Origin: Vermamoeba vermiformis
Lineage: Eukaryota > Tubulinea > Echinamoebida
DNA length: 64,000 nt
NCBI GenBank assembly: GCA_045837725.1
Contig: JBEWZL010000219.1
Span: 235,277 to 299,276 of the forward strand
Direction: 5' to 3'
The position numbers and the translations under genes are program-made. Positions 22,688 to 34,152 of the stretch are shown in pieces. Position 1 is the stretch's first letter, and each line of letters opens with the position of its first letter. The notes under the pieces are model-generated. The model was given only the letters and a program-made list of their open reading frames with translations. It ran no database searches and was not told the DNA's origin.

Positions 22688-25062
22688 TTACAACACAACG
22701 AGCGACATCAATGCGCTGAACACAACAACAAAGTACGAGGCAAGTGTGGTGCCAGAGGATTGACTGCAGAACGTTACATTAGTACATTATTTTATACTAC
22801 TATAGCATCGTACGTACCAATAACTCATGTCTGATGTACCAAACACGCGTGCAATGCCACCGGGTGGATCTGGAATCGAAGGGTTGGGCACATCCAGCAG
22901 TGATCGACCACAGACGCTGTTAGTCATTAGTATTAAGTAGCTAATACATTCTATATTAACTCACGTCGTGTTAGAAGCAGTGTTGGTGCGCATGTAGCTA
23001 CACAACGGATACTAAAACAGATCTGTTAGAAGACTTTCCTTTTTTGGCCAATAACATTATTCAAAGATTCACTTACATTAGGCATGGCAGGATAATACGT
23101 CAAGAACTCCAAACACATCTCGTCCGTGCTGGCAATAGAGATGCGTGTGGGCTGAGTGCGCTTCGTGCTGTCCCACACACAGTGCGTGTTGATTCTATCG
23201 CCGCGCTTCAATGTGATGTCAACAGGCACGCCGTGTTGATTGGCAAAAGCGAAGTACTCGACACGTGACAAGGGAATCGGCTCTTCGCCCTGACGATGGA
23301 TCCAACTCCAGCCTGAGCGCCCAATCTCGTGCATGTGGAAAAAGTCAGCAAACACTTTGATGTCGTGGTCAAACTGTTGCGTGCATTCGCTCGGACACGT
23401 CGTTTCAGCGTGATGATCTGACACGCCGGGTGGAATGCTCGGCAAGCGCGTACCACCGTCTCCAATGGTCTATAACTCCGTTAGGAATAGTACTATATTA
23501 TATAATACTATATGGTCCTTACGAGGGTGCTGGCGTCGTATTTTCGCAAGTCAGTTGTAATCAACAATTCAATACCACTTGCGTCTGGCACTCCGCTAAC
23601 CTGCAGATCCGCGTGTCAAAAAAATTGAAAAATTTAGTCCTATTGATTTACCTTTTCCGGATTATTATAGTGCATATCAAGCACAAAATAATACGAAGAT
23701 TTGTTGCTCGATTTGACTCTGAATCCTGCTTCGTGCGGCAAAGTCAACGGTCTGCCGCCACGTGCCCAAGTATACAACACAGTGCAGCCTGGATAACCTA
23801 ACGGCTGTGGATGATTTCTGCCCACACATATGTCAGGCGAGGAGTATATTGAAGGAATTGATCGCAATCCATCGACTGGCTCGAAGTCTTGGCACAGATG
23901 CAGCAGCATGTGATGAACAAAGTCTTTAAATTCAATTAGAACTTCGTAGTAACATGATCAATATGCTTACGAGTAGATCTTGGGTCACCAATGAAGTTCA
24001 TTCGAATTACATGAGCATCAGCGTCCTAGCAGAAAATTAGAAAATTCGAAAAATGAGTTGGATCGAGCTTTTAAGGTTACCTGCGGCGTTACAAAAGGCA
24101 TAGCATAGCACATATATGTTGTCTCTGATGCTGGGATGGTAATGTTTGGCATTAACGCAGAAAGAGTTTGAGAATTTGGAAGCGGCGTGATCCGTTCAAT
24201 GGGACAGCCCCAAAAGCATAGAGTAGTTGCTACTCTATTAGTGCCATGATATCCTAATGTCTTAGCATTATTATCACCCCACGCGATGATAATTGCGTTG
24301 TCTCCTGCAACAAGAGTGCGATCTGAAATATCAACGTCAGATCAAAATTCGTAAATATTCCGCAAATTTAATTATTACCTTGATTATCTCGTGCTATGAA
24401 ATGTCTACTAAGCTCAACATATGTCTTTCCATCCTTCTCTTCCGCACTGACCAAGATCCAGTCTGCGCAAAAATGAAAAACGCGTTAAGCACTTTCAAAT
24501 TTGAAAATTTTGCTTATAAATAATGTACAACGATATAGTTATGTACCTGAATATGGACAATCGTCCATTAGAGGCGTTGCAAAGGCTGTTGTGTACCGAT
24601 CTTGGATGTAGTACTCCCCAGTTGTCGTATTTTTTTGAATAATAGCAACGTCTGCACCAGGCATACTATATAACGAATATATTCAGCAAAAAGTCTCGTT
24701 TTAAAGCAGATCTGTCTTAGCTAAATCGCTTCGTGAATATACCTTCCAGAACTAAATTCGCCTACATCAAAATTACATTAATATAACAATATAAATTAAT
24801 AGTGTCGATAATACACACCTATTCCAAAGCCGATCCAACCCAGAGTTGAAACTGAAAAATCGAAAATTAAATTTTAACTTCGATTTCGATTATTTCGCTA
24901 GTTACCTTCTAAACCAATATAAATCTGTTGAGTACTTTGTACAGCTTTCCAATACACCTTGTATTGTTCTGCTAATTGATTTGAGTTCGTGTATTGTGAG
25001 GGATCAAATCCAAAAATAACCGGCAAAACCGCCATGAGCAAACATATAGATATTTTATACAT
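22688..25062 (-). CDS. DBH/MOXD1-like copper monooxygenase, surface-anchored
   Basis: Signal peptide MYKISICLLMAVLPVIFG, start 25062. A DOMON domain (YKVYWKAVQSTQQIYIGLE, LGWIGFGIG, ADVAIIQK, SRHFI) comes first. Then the two copper domains: VHHMLLHLC (CuH His pair), PGCTVLYTWARGG, LPHEAGFRV, FVLDMHYNNP; and FADFFHMHEIG (CuM His pair), GDRINTHCVWDS and STDEMCLEFLTYYP, which carries the CuM Met. All ligand motifs of dopamine beta-hydroxylase/PHM are present, so it should be an active ascorbate- and O2-dependent hydroxylase. The C-terminus LASYFVVVFSALMSLVVL with small residues before it looks like a GPI-anchor signal. About a dozen exons. The substrate is unknown; it need not be a catecholamine. 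Confidence 0.85.
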
Positions 25063-25196
25063 ATGCGTATGATATATAATACATTAACTTGTGTTGTTCT
25101 AGAAGAAAAGGAAATTGATGAATCACAAAAGTACAAAATCTTGCGTTTTCGCAGCGTTTTTAAATTCCGCAGTTTACCGCTCCATTCTGAGGTCTC

Positions 25197-28100
25197 TTAT
25201 TCATCAGGGAATGACGAGTTGAGTTTGTTGCATATTTGTTCCATCGATGGGCGATTGTTCGGGTCTGGTTGCCAACAAGACAGCATGATCTCACGAAGAA
25301 CTGGATCAACGTTTTGAGGAACGGTTGGATGATATGCCTCGTTCCTATCAATTGTCATGGTTAATTCTGCCTCAATTATTGATCGAATCTCAACGAGTGT
25401 TATTCAGCACAGCTAGACTTACTTGATCTTGACTGCAACTTCGAGTGGATCGATGTCGATATGAGGCTCATTTCGACTCACAATTTCATATACTACATGA
25501 GTGTTATTAGCTTCATCTGTCTACAACATATGTCTATCGTGTTTAAGTACGTACGAACAATGCCAAATGACCACACATCACTCTTCGTACTGTATTGAAG
25601 ATCACGCAAGCTTTCAGGTGCCTATTTCATGCAGCTGTATCAGTACTTTGTCACATGTAGTATAAGTACTCGAGTCATACCATCCATCTAATGGGTCCAT
25701 AGTTTGTTCTTGTCTTTCCTTTCTCAGCCTCACTCTTCAGAACACGTGACATGCCAAAGTCCTGAATACAAATCGTCAGAGACTGCGTTAAAAACGAATC
25801 TACCGCGACCACTTACCGAGATCTTGGGTGTGCCTGATTTGTTCAACTGTCATGTAAATGCATGTTAGTACCTGACACATGAGAATACACGCAAGATGAC
25901 ACGTGATCGACGCGCTCTCAAAAAGATCATCTTGAAAAGCTTACCAGAACATTTCTCGCAGCAAGATCACGATGAACAATGTTGTTTGAGTGGAGATGAT
26001 ACAGTCCTCGTGCAATACCTTTGATCAATGCGACTTTTTGTTGTGGTGTCAAGGTCACATCAGAGTCGAACAAACGATTGTCCAAACTTCCACCTTCACA
26101 GAATTCGAGTACAATGCACGGCAGCTGACCGTCAAGACTCACTCCGAATGTTTGAACGACATTGGGATGTTGTTGAAGACCGCTGAGGTATCGTACATTA
26201 GTAGTGTCACAATTGACAAGTCAACTGTTAGTTACTTACACAGTGATTCGTGCTTCATCAAAGAACCCATCCATGTCTGTCACTGATGATGACACTTTGA
26301 TTGCAACTGGTGTGCCTTTCCATTCGCTTGAAGAGAGTCAATTCCTGTTTCCTAAAGCACATCAAATCGGCACTTACCCAACATAGACTTTGCCGTAGCT
26401 ACCTGCACCAATCTCTTTCTTGAACACCAATGAATTGTATGGAATCTTCAGACGATCGTCAATCGATTCTGAGAGGTGTCAAGGTCAGATCGTGTTGATT
26501 TGTAAGCACTCGTGTACGTACCCATTGCGATCTCAACACGACTCTTGCCGTGAAGAAGAGAGCCTTTTCTTTTCTTTCTGCGACGAAGAAGCACGAGCAA
26601 GATGATCAATCCTGCTGCCACGACCACCACAGGAACAACGATGGCTGGTACGAGCACACTGGCTGGAGGTCCTTCAGTTGTAGGCGCATTCCCAATCGAG
26701 TCACTCGGTGCATTGAGAGGTGTTTTAGAGTCAATCGGACTAGCTGGAATTTGACTGAAAGGACTTGACAGGACTTGTGGCGTTGAAAGGAAGCTCAAAC
26801 AATCACTGCTGCAGTTAGGTTCACCATCGCAAACCTCCTATAATACGCGTTAGTTCCGTGACAGCTGTAGCACTTGCTTCACTCACGCGACTATTTTTTA
26901 TGCCGTCTCCGCAGAAATTGTGACGAATTTGCAGCAGTTGCATTACACCGCTTGATTCATCTCGCACTAGCATTGCGAGTAAATTGTTTGCATCCGCGTT
27001 GGAAAGAGTGAAAAACACATTGGTACCGCTGAAAGTTACGTTGAGTGGGTTACTAGTATTCGTTTTAAGCTGATAGGCTGTAATAGTGTTCCCATCCGTG
27101 TCTCTGCTAATCAGTACTGCGGCCGTGGGATCATTTGCAAGTCTTCCAAGTCCGAGGTTGGATCCGTAAAACTGGTGAGTAAAAAATTCAGCAGCAGTAA
27201 TTGCTGCCTCTGTAGGGTTCCAATCATGGCAATACACGCTCGCCTAATGAATATTATTAAGGCCGTCAGACGATGGCATTCGATAATTGCGTACGCTCAA
27301 AGTGAAGCAAACCACGCCGGAAACGTTGTTAAACAGTTGACTTGTTACTGCAACACCTGCTTTTGCTAACGTGCTGTATGCCGAAAAATATCCTGTCGTT
27401 GAAAGAGTAGTGCCGGTCCAAATAGCTGAAGGAGTCTCTAACACCACGGAATAGGTGTCTAGTAACAAAAGATCTCGATGTTAAACTTGAGGAATAATAT
27501 GTTAAACTAGACTTACCAGGAATGCCATATTGTAGCAAATTCATTCGCGCGATTGAAGTAACACCGGTAAATGGAATGTCCAGATCGATGTCCGAAAACT
27601 GCAGCCCGCTGATAGTGCAGCGAATTAAAGCCAGCTTGGCGCCATTCTATTATAAAGTTAGTGCTTGAGAAGCTGGGAGTTAACCACCCTTACGTAGTAA
27701 TACGAGATTCCTACAACCAGGTTCGACGGATCGTTTGGATCGGCGACAACATTCATTGCGTAAGCTGGGAAAGTAAATATACTAACAAGGTGGCCTTGTG
27801 TTGGTACAGGGCTGGTAGGGCTAACGTCTGTTACGACATATAACTGGATACGCGTTAGCTAACCTGATCTCTTGCTTTGTAACTCACCAAATAGCTTGAA
27901 GAACCCTGTTTGATCGCGTAAAACAGATAGCAATTCTTCTCGACTGCTCCCAGAGTAAACAAGTCGGAACTACTGACGGGTTGAGCGAAGGTCAAAGGCA
28001 AATCTACAGATCCAAAACCGAAAACAAGTCTGTTCAAATTATTAATAATGACATTACTGGTTGCTAATAATAATTCCAACAATTAACTAAAGGGTTACCT

Positions 28101-28374
28101 AGTATTGCTTGTGCGGTAAGCAAAGCAATATTTGCCGTTTTGCGCGGCAACTACAACGCTTTCATTTGAATACGATGGATAACTAATACTATTATTTTTT
28201 TCAACGTAAAATTCATCCGTACCTACGTAATCCAATCAATAAAAATAATAATCGCAATCAGATCCAAAAATGGAATTCGCAGCATTGCTGCATCTGTATC
28301 TACTTACTCTGTTGATTACGAACGAGATTCGCTGAAATCAAAACTATAACCGCAATCCAGATTCCGTGCCACAT
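25197..28374 (-). CDS. Receptor tyrosine kinase, copy 1
   Basis: Signal peptide MWHGIWIAVIVLISANL at 28374. A long ectodomain of beta-strand-like units follows (NGKYCFAYRT, LVFGFG, GAVEKNCYLFYAIKQG, LFNNVSGVVCFTLSV), possibly propeller-like, not matched to a named family. Next to the membrane is a Cys motif CGDGIKNSR|EVCD...NCSSDC, typical of DUF4215/myxococcal Cys-rich repeats. TM: VLVPAIVVPVVVVAAGLIIL then RRRKKRK. Kinase: VAIKV lysine, HPNVVQTFGVS, IVLEFCEGGSLDN, HRDLAARNVL, KISDFGMSRVL, PIRWMAPESL, SDVWSFGIVVYEI, SCWQPDPNNRPS. HRDLAARN and PIRWMAPE are bona fide tyrosine kinase signatures. Ends SSFPDE at 25197. The kinase exons are almost identical to copy 2 at 30.3-33.6 kb. Confidence 0.85.
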
Positions 28375-28591
28375 CCAAGTTGATCTGCCCTTAACTTTGC
28401 AAAATACTTTCTCGAGGGCCACTATTAGTTGCTACTCATCGATAAATAATAATAAATACACAAAATCTCCAAGCACTAACCAGCTGTCAAGCCATTTCTT
28501 GTGTACCTTGTTGCAGGAACATCCGCTCAGTTTGAATTAAGAGCTTTACTATTAATATTCAATAAGCTGAGCTCAGCTAGGATGTAGCTCC

Positions 28592-30055
28592 TTAGAAAGC
28601 AAGTGCAACAACAGCCAAAGCAACGCTAGCAGTCAACTTGATGGCGTCAGAAGAGGGGTTGGTAGCCTTAGTGAAGTTAGGGTTGGCAGCAATAACGCTG
28701 TCGATTTGGCTTTCGATGGCAGTCTCGTCCAGATCTTGAGGAGGATTGGTCTTGTCCCACGAGACAGTGATCACGAAGGTAGAATCGCCAGTCTTGTCGA
28801 CAGTAATGTACATGGCGTCAATGTTGAGCGTGTTGGCAATGAAGAACTTGATGTCGTCCTCGCTCAAAGTAATGCCAGTGATGGTGATTTCAATGCGGAT
28901 CTCGAAGCGATCAGATTCGGGCACAACTTCAGTACAGTTCTCGCCACGGAAGTAGCCAGGAGCGCAAACAGGGACATCATCGCTGTTGCAACGAGTATTT
29001 TCGTCGTCTTCGCAGACAGTACCAGCGCAGTACGAGCAGCAAGATCCGGACTTTTGAACGCGGTAGTCGTCGTCTTCAGGGCAGTCTCCAGCGAACATAG
29101 GGCAAGCAATGGTGTCGCAGTAGTTATCAGCAACACAAGTCGGGCAGCATTCGTTAGCGAGGACAATAGCTGTCTCGTTTTGAGCGCACGAAATTTCAGG
29201 GCAGTCGAGCTCTTCGTCGCACTCAACGTAGTCGCAAACGGGGCAGCAGCTGTCGTCGTAGATGGTGGGCACCATACCGGCTTCGCATTGAACAGGAGCG
29301 CAGTCTACCATCGTGCAGTCAACGGCGCCGACGCAAATAGTGCAGCAGCCATCGTCAATCTCAACTTGGTTCTCTTTGCAGGGGTACTTAGGGCACACAG
29401 CTGCATCACAGAGGTTGTCCGGGACACAAGTGGGACAGCAATCATAAGCACCGTAAGACTCAACCATACCATCAGCACAGTCGACTAGTGCATATGGTGA
29501 TTAGTCGTTGCAATAAATCTGATTAACCATAGCTCAAGACTTACGCTCAGGGCAGTCGATCGAGTCGCAATCAGGAACACAAACTGGGCAACATTCGCCT
29601 GGGAGAACAATGGCACGCTCGTTGTCAGCGCACATGACAGCGGCACAGTCTACGTTGGAGCAATCAACGTCATCTGTAGTAATTAGGTCAGAAAAATTTA
29701 GATTAATTTTTACTAAAAAATTTGTACCGGCACAATCGCAGGTTGGGCAGCCGTTGTCGTCAAAGGCATATCCACTAGAGCAGTAGACGCTGCAGGCATA
29801 AGCGGGGCAGGCTTAAAATAAGTTAATTAATTTGATCGAAACTAATTTTTTCTGGATTTAATTACCAATAACTTCTTCAGCACAAACGACGTTATCCTCA
29901 TTGTCGTAGTAAGTAGGTGTGCATGAACCAATGGTTACAGCGCAGTAATCGTACACGCAACCTTCGGGAGCAGGCAACGAGCAAGGATCAACGTTGCACG
30001 AATTTTGAGCAAAAACAGCAGTGAAGAACAAGCAAGCAATAATAACCTTCAACAT
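28592..30055 (-). CDS. Secreted/GPI-like Cys-rich protein with antistasin and vWC-like repeats
   Basis: Signal peptide MLKVIIACLFFTAVFAQ, start 30055. Exon 2 has CSVYCSSGYAFDDNGCPTCDC, the antistasin pattern. Then about six vWC-like units with CCPxC ends: GECCPVCVPDC, YDCCPTCVPDNLC, DGCCTICVG, DSCCPVCDY, NECCPTCVADNYC, GSCCSYCAG. After the repeats a non-Cys beta-rich domain (FEIRIEITITGITLSEDDIKFFI, STFVITVSWD) of ~90 residues resembles a SEA-type or ferredoxin-like module. The end DAIKLTASVALAVVALAF is a GPI-anchor-like tail. Four exons; the last is 0.9 kb. It lies between the two receptor kinases on the same strand and could be a matrix or surface protein. A 260-codon frame on the other strand is its shadow. 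Confidence 0.8.
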
Positions 30056-30294
30056 CTTCTGTGGTCTTATGATAAGTAAAGGTAGGTAACTAAAAACTTC
30101 CGCAGATCCTACGGTTTTGTTTTGCTTTCGTCAATCCACAAAAGGAAATCAAACCAAATTTTACTGAAGGGATTCTTCCGAATTACAACAATGCGTTCGA
30201 TAAGATAAAAATTAATACATACGCTAGCGCGCACAGCCAAGTTGGATCCGGTTCAAGACAATTTGATCCTTAGGTTAGATAAAGGCTTCTTCTA

Positions 30295-33200
30295 CTATTC
30301 ATCAGGGAATGACGAGTTGAGTTTGTTGCATATTTGTTCCATCGATGGGCGATTATTCGGGTCTGGTTGCCAACAAGACAGCATGATCTCGCGAAGAACT
30401 GGATCAACGTTTTGAGGAATTGATGGATGATACGACTCGTTCCTATTTGGCGGATTTTGTTAACAACAATAAGAAGAAACTATTTAGTGGAAATATTTGA
30501 CTTACTTGATCTTGACTGCAACTTCGAGTGGATCGATGTCGATGTGAGGTTCGTGTCGACTCACAATTTCATATACTACATGAGTGCTATTAGCTTCGTC
30601 TGTTTACAAAAAATATGTCTATCGTGTTTAAGTACGTACGAACAATACCAAACGACCACACATCACTCTTCGTGCTGTATTGAAGATCACGCAAGCTTTC
30701 AGGTGCCTAGTTCATTCAACTGTGTCAGCACTTTCTCGCATATAGTACTGTAAGTACTCGAGTCATACCATCCATCTAATGGGTCCATAGTTTGTTCTTG
30801 TCTTTCCTTTCTCAGCCTCACTCTTCAGAACACGTGACATGCCAAAGTCCTGAAAACAACAACAATCGTCAAGATGACTTTACAATCTAATGCTACTACG
30901 ACCAACTTACGGAGATCTTAGGTGTTCCTGATTTGTTCAGCTGTTCATATAAATGTCCGTCAGTACGTGACACGTGAGAATGACACTTGAGATGACACGT
31001 GTCATCGACGCGCTCTCACTGGACATCTTGAAAAGCTTACCAGAACATTTCTCGCAGCAAGATCACGATGAACAATGTTGTTTGAGTGGAGATGATACAG
31101 TCCTCGTGCAATACCTTTGATCAACGCGACTTTTTGTTGTGGTGTCAAGGTCACATCAGAGTCGAACAAACGATTGTCCAAACTTCCACCTTCACAGAAT
31201 TCGAGTACAATGCACGGCAGTTGACCGTCAAGACTCACTCCGAATGTTTGAACGACATTGGGATGTTGTTGAAGACCGCTGATGTATCGTACATTAGGAG
31301 TGTCGCAATTGTGAATGTTGTCTGTCAAATACTTACACAGTGATTCGTGCTTCATCAAAGAACCCATCCATGTCTGTCACTGATGATGACACTTTGATTG
31401 CGACTGGTGTGCCTTTCCATTCACTTAAAGAGAGTCAGAGAAGTACGGTGATTCGTACGAGATAGCGTCGTTCGAGCACTTACCCAACGTAGACCTTGCC
31501 GTAACTGCCTGCACCAATCTCTTTCTTGAATACCAATGACTTGTATGGAATCTTCAGACGATCGTCAATCGATTCTGATAGCAACATCGTTAGTCATGTG
31601 CTTTTGTTTACCAAGTCACTTGTCTGTTGTAACGTTGGTTTGTAAGCACTCGTGTACGTACCCATTGCAATCTCGACACGACTCTTGCCGTGAAGAAGAG
31701 AGCCGTTTCTCTTCTTTCTGCGACGAAGAAGCACGAGCAAGATGATCAGTCCTGCTGCCACGACCACCACGGGAACAACGATTGCTGGTACGAGCACACT
31801 GGCTGAAACTCCAGCTGCTGGTCCTTCGTGTTGTTGGCGCATTCCCAAGTCGAGTCACTCGGTGCATTGAGAGGTGCTTTAGAGCCAATAGGATTAACTG
31901 ATGTTGGGGCACCTGTAGGGAGTGGAATCGTCGATGTTATTGACGTGCAATCGGAAGTACACGAAGGACCGCCGGCAGGACCTTGATCACATTGCTCCTG
32001 AAAGCAGCATGTCAACATTATATAATTCATACAAGTGTTACTTACGAAGCTGTTAGTGATGTTGTCCCCGCAGTAATCGTGCCGAATTCGAAATAGGTTC
32101 ATCTCTCCAGCGTTATAGCGGACCAGCAACGATACTCTGTTGCTCGAATCTGCATTTGTTGCAGCGAAAGACACCGCGCCACTCACTTTAAAAAACGTGT
32201 TCGCCGATTCAGCCTGATGGTTTTGAAATTGCTTTGCAAATAGTGCTGCGCCATCTGTGCCAAAAAGTACGGTGCCGTTGGCATAGCGGAAAAGCAATGC
32301 TAGAGCAGGAGATCCGGCTGAAAGAGGGATATTGACCTGATTACTGTCAATAAGGGAATTGCTGGGAGTCCATTGTTGGCAGAATGTTTGAACCTGGCAA
32401 TATCATCATTATTATCGGTTGTTTTTGAATTTTGTCGAAGATGAGACTTACATTTGTACTGTAACACAGCAAGCCCGAAGCACCAGACGCAAAAGATTGA
32501 CTGGTGATAGAAGCAGCATTCAGTTACTGCCAATGCGGCGCTTGAAGCAAAGTAATTAACTTTGCTGTAACGGCTGGCTTCCCGCCCAGACTTGAGATCC
32601 GTTCTTCAACAGTGCTACTACTGAGACGTTATCTGCAGTCAAAATTATTATTAGGACGTTGGTATTTAGCGCTCGTCAGTATAAAATTTTACTTAGGAGA
32701 GCTCGGATAAATCGCTTACCTTTCGCGTACTGGAAAAAGTCTAATTGCAATACTTGATTGTTGGTCGTGATTATCGAATTTTGGCTAATGCTCGATATTC
32801 TACTGCCTGATGCCTGCAAGGTATCATAATTGCACATCTCAAACCTAACATTGCCCTAGAAATCGAGATTAGTCTCAAAAATAATGGTAGTTGCCGCTTA
32901 CATTCAAAATTAAAGAAAAACCGAGAACGAAAGCGGTGGGTGCGCTTGAAGATATGACGACGTTCATGGTAAACGGTTCGTCAAAGGTATTCGGAAAATT
33001 ATCAGGACCGGCGACCGTAGCTCCCTCAACTACGCTGTAGATCTATAGGGCCTCGGTTAGAACGCACCAATTTACATATTAGCCTTACATTAAAACTGGA
33101 CCCTAAACCGTCTTTCATCGTATAAAATAAGATGCATTGATCAGAGAGTGTTGATACCGCGAAAAGTGAGTTGGAGTCGGTAGTCACGAAGCGGATCGTT

Positions 33201-33600
33201 GGTTGATCGGCTTGTCCGTAGCCAAAAGCGAGTCTAAAAATACGCAAATATTAGGTTTAATAAATCATGATCCTATTTCGGAAGTTTACGTGGTCGTTGT
33301 GTCAGTGCGGTAGGCAAAACAAACTTTGCCTCCTCCCGCATCTGCAATGACGGCGTCGCTCGAAGATTGCGGAAGGGACCCATTGTACGATGTGTCTATA
33401 ACAAATTGATCGGTAGATGGGCCTGCAAAGTCACGTCAGTAAAGCAGATTCGACTGACAATCTAGAAACAATTATATAGCATGATTAACGTTAATAATCG
33501 ATCCTGAATATTGTCACTTACTTGCGGCACGTATACTGTGAGCAAAAATTATTATTACAAATAGCGCAACACCCCAGATTTCAAAACGTGGAGTGGCCAT
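30295..33600 (-). CDS. Receptor tyrosine kinase, copy 2
   Basis: Signal peptide MATPRFEIWGVALFVIIIFA, start 33600. The ectodomain has the same unit order as copy 1 (KVCFAYRTDTTT, LAFGYGQADQP, LSDQCILFYTMKDG) but is strongly diverged. The juxtamembrane Cys motif is CGDNITNSF|EQCDQGPAGGPSCTSDC. TM and basic stop-transfer (VVVVAAGLIILLVLLRRRKKR) and the kinase (HPNVVQTFGVS, HRDLAARNVL, DFGMSR, SFPDE stop) are nearly identical to copy 1, including introns. This is a tandem or segmental duplicate with kinase and TM kept alike while the ligand-binding part drifted. The extracellular exons near 32.4-32.7 kb are harder to splice; a few boundaries remain uncertain. Confidence 0.8.
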
Positions 33601-34152
33601 CTCAATTGTTCCCGTGATGCCAATGATTTCCGAGCGATATGAATTCTCTAAGTGTGATAGCACATTTATAAACAATGACATAAACTGTTTGTTTATGCTC
33701 CTAAACCAGCCTGTCAGATTCATCAAAATCTTTTTTGTTCTGAAATATCCGAGTAACTTTCTACTTGAACTGCTGGAAACAAATGCCCATTAATGGGAAG
33801 GAGGTACCACCTTGGTACGAAAAACTTCCAACGGTAAATAATTTATTTAAATTATTTTTAAAATATTTTTCAGTGCTAGACACGTAAAATATTATTCGTC
33901 TGAACATACAACGAGCTCGTTGTTACCACATTGGCTTAATTGAGAATTGAGTACGTTCTCTGCTTGTTCCACAAAAGATTTAGGTTATTCCACGGATGAA
34001 GTGATTCATCAAATGATTCTGTACTTCCGCAACTTTTTTCGATTTTCGAAGCATTTTAAGTGTGATTCTTTGGCCCCTGGGGTTGTTGATAACATTAAAT
34101 GATTTCGGCACGAAGAAAAGTTATAACTTCCATTTAGAAATTTTAATCCCAA
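33601..34152. other. Intergenic, divergent promoters
   Basis: AT-rich gap between a minus-strand receptor start and a plus-strand gene start. No exon or RNA gene is seen. Confidence 0.4.

Noticed and set aside
28706-29488. 260-codon plus-strand open frame
   Set aside because: It is the exact antisense of the last exon of the Cys-rich gene, whose minus-strand frame has clear CCPxC repeats and splice sites.
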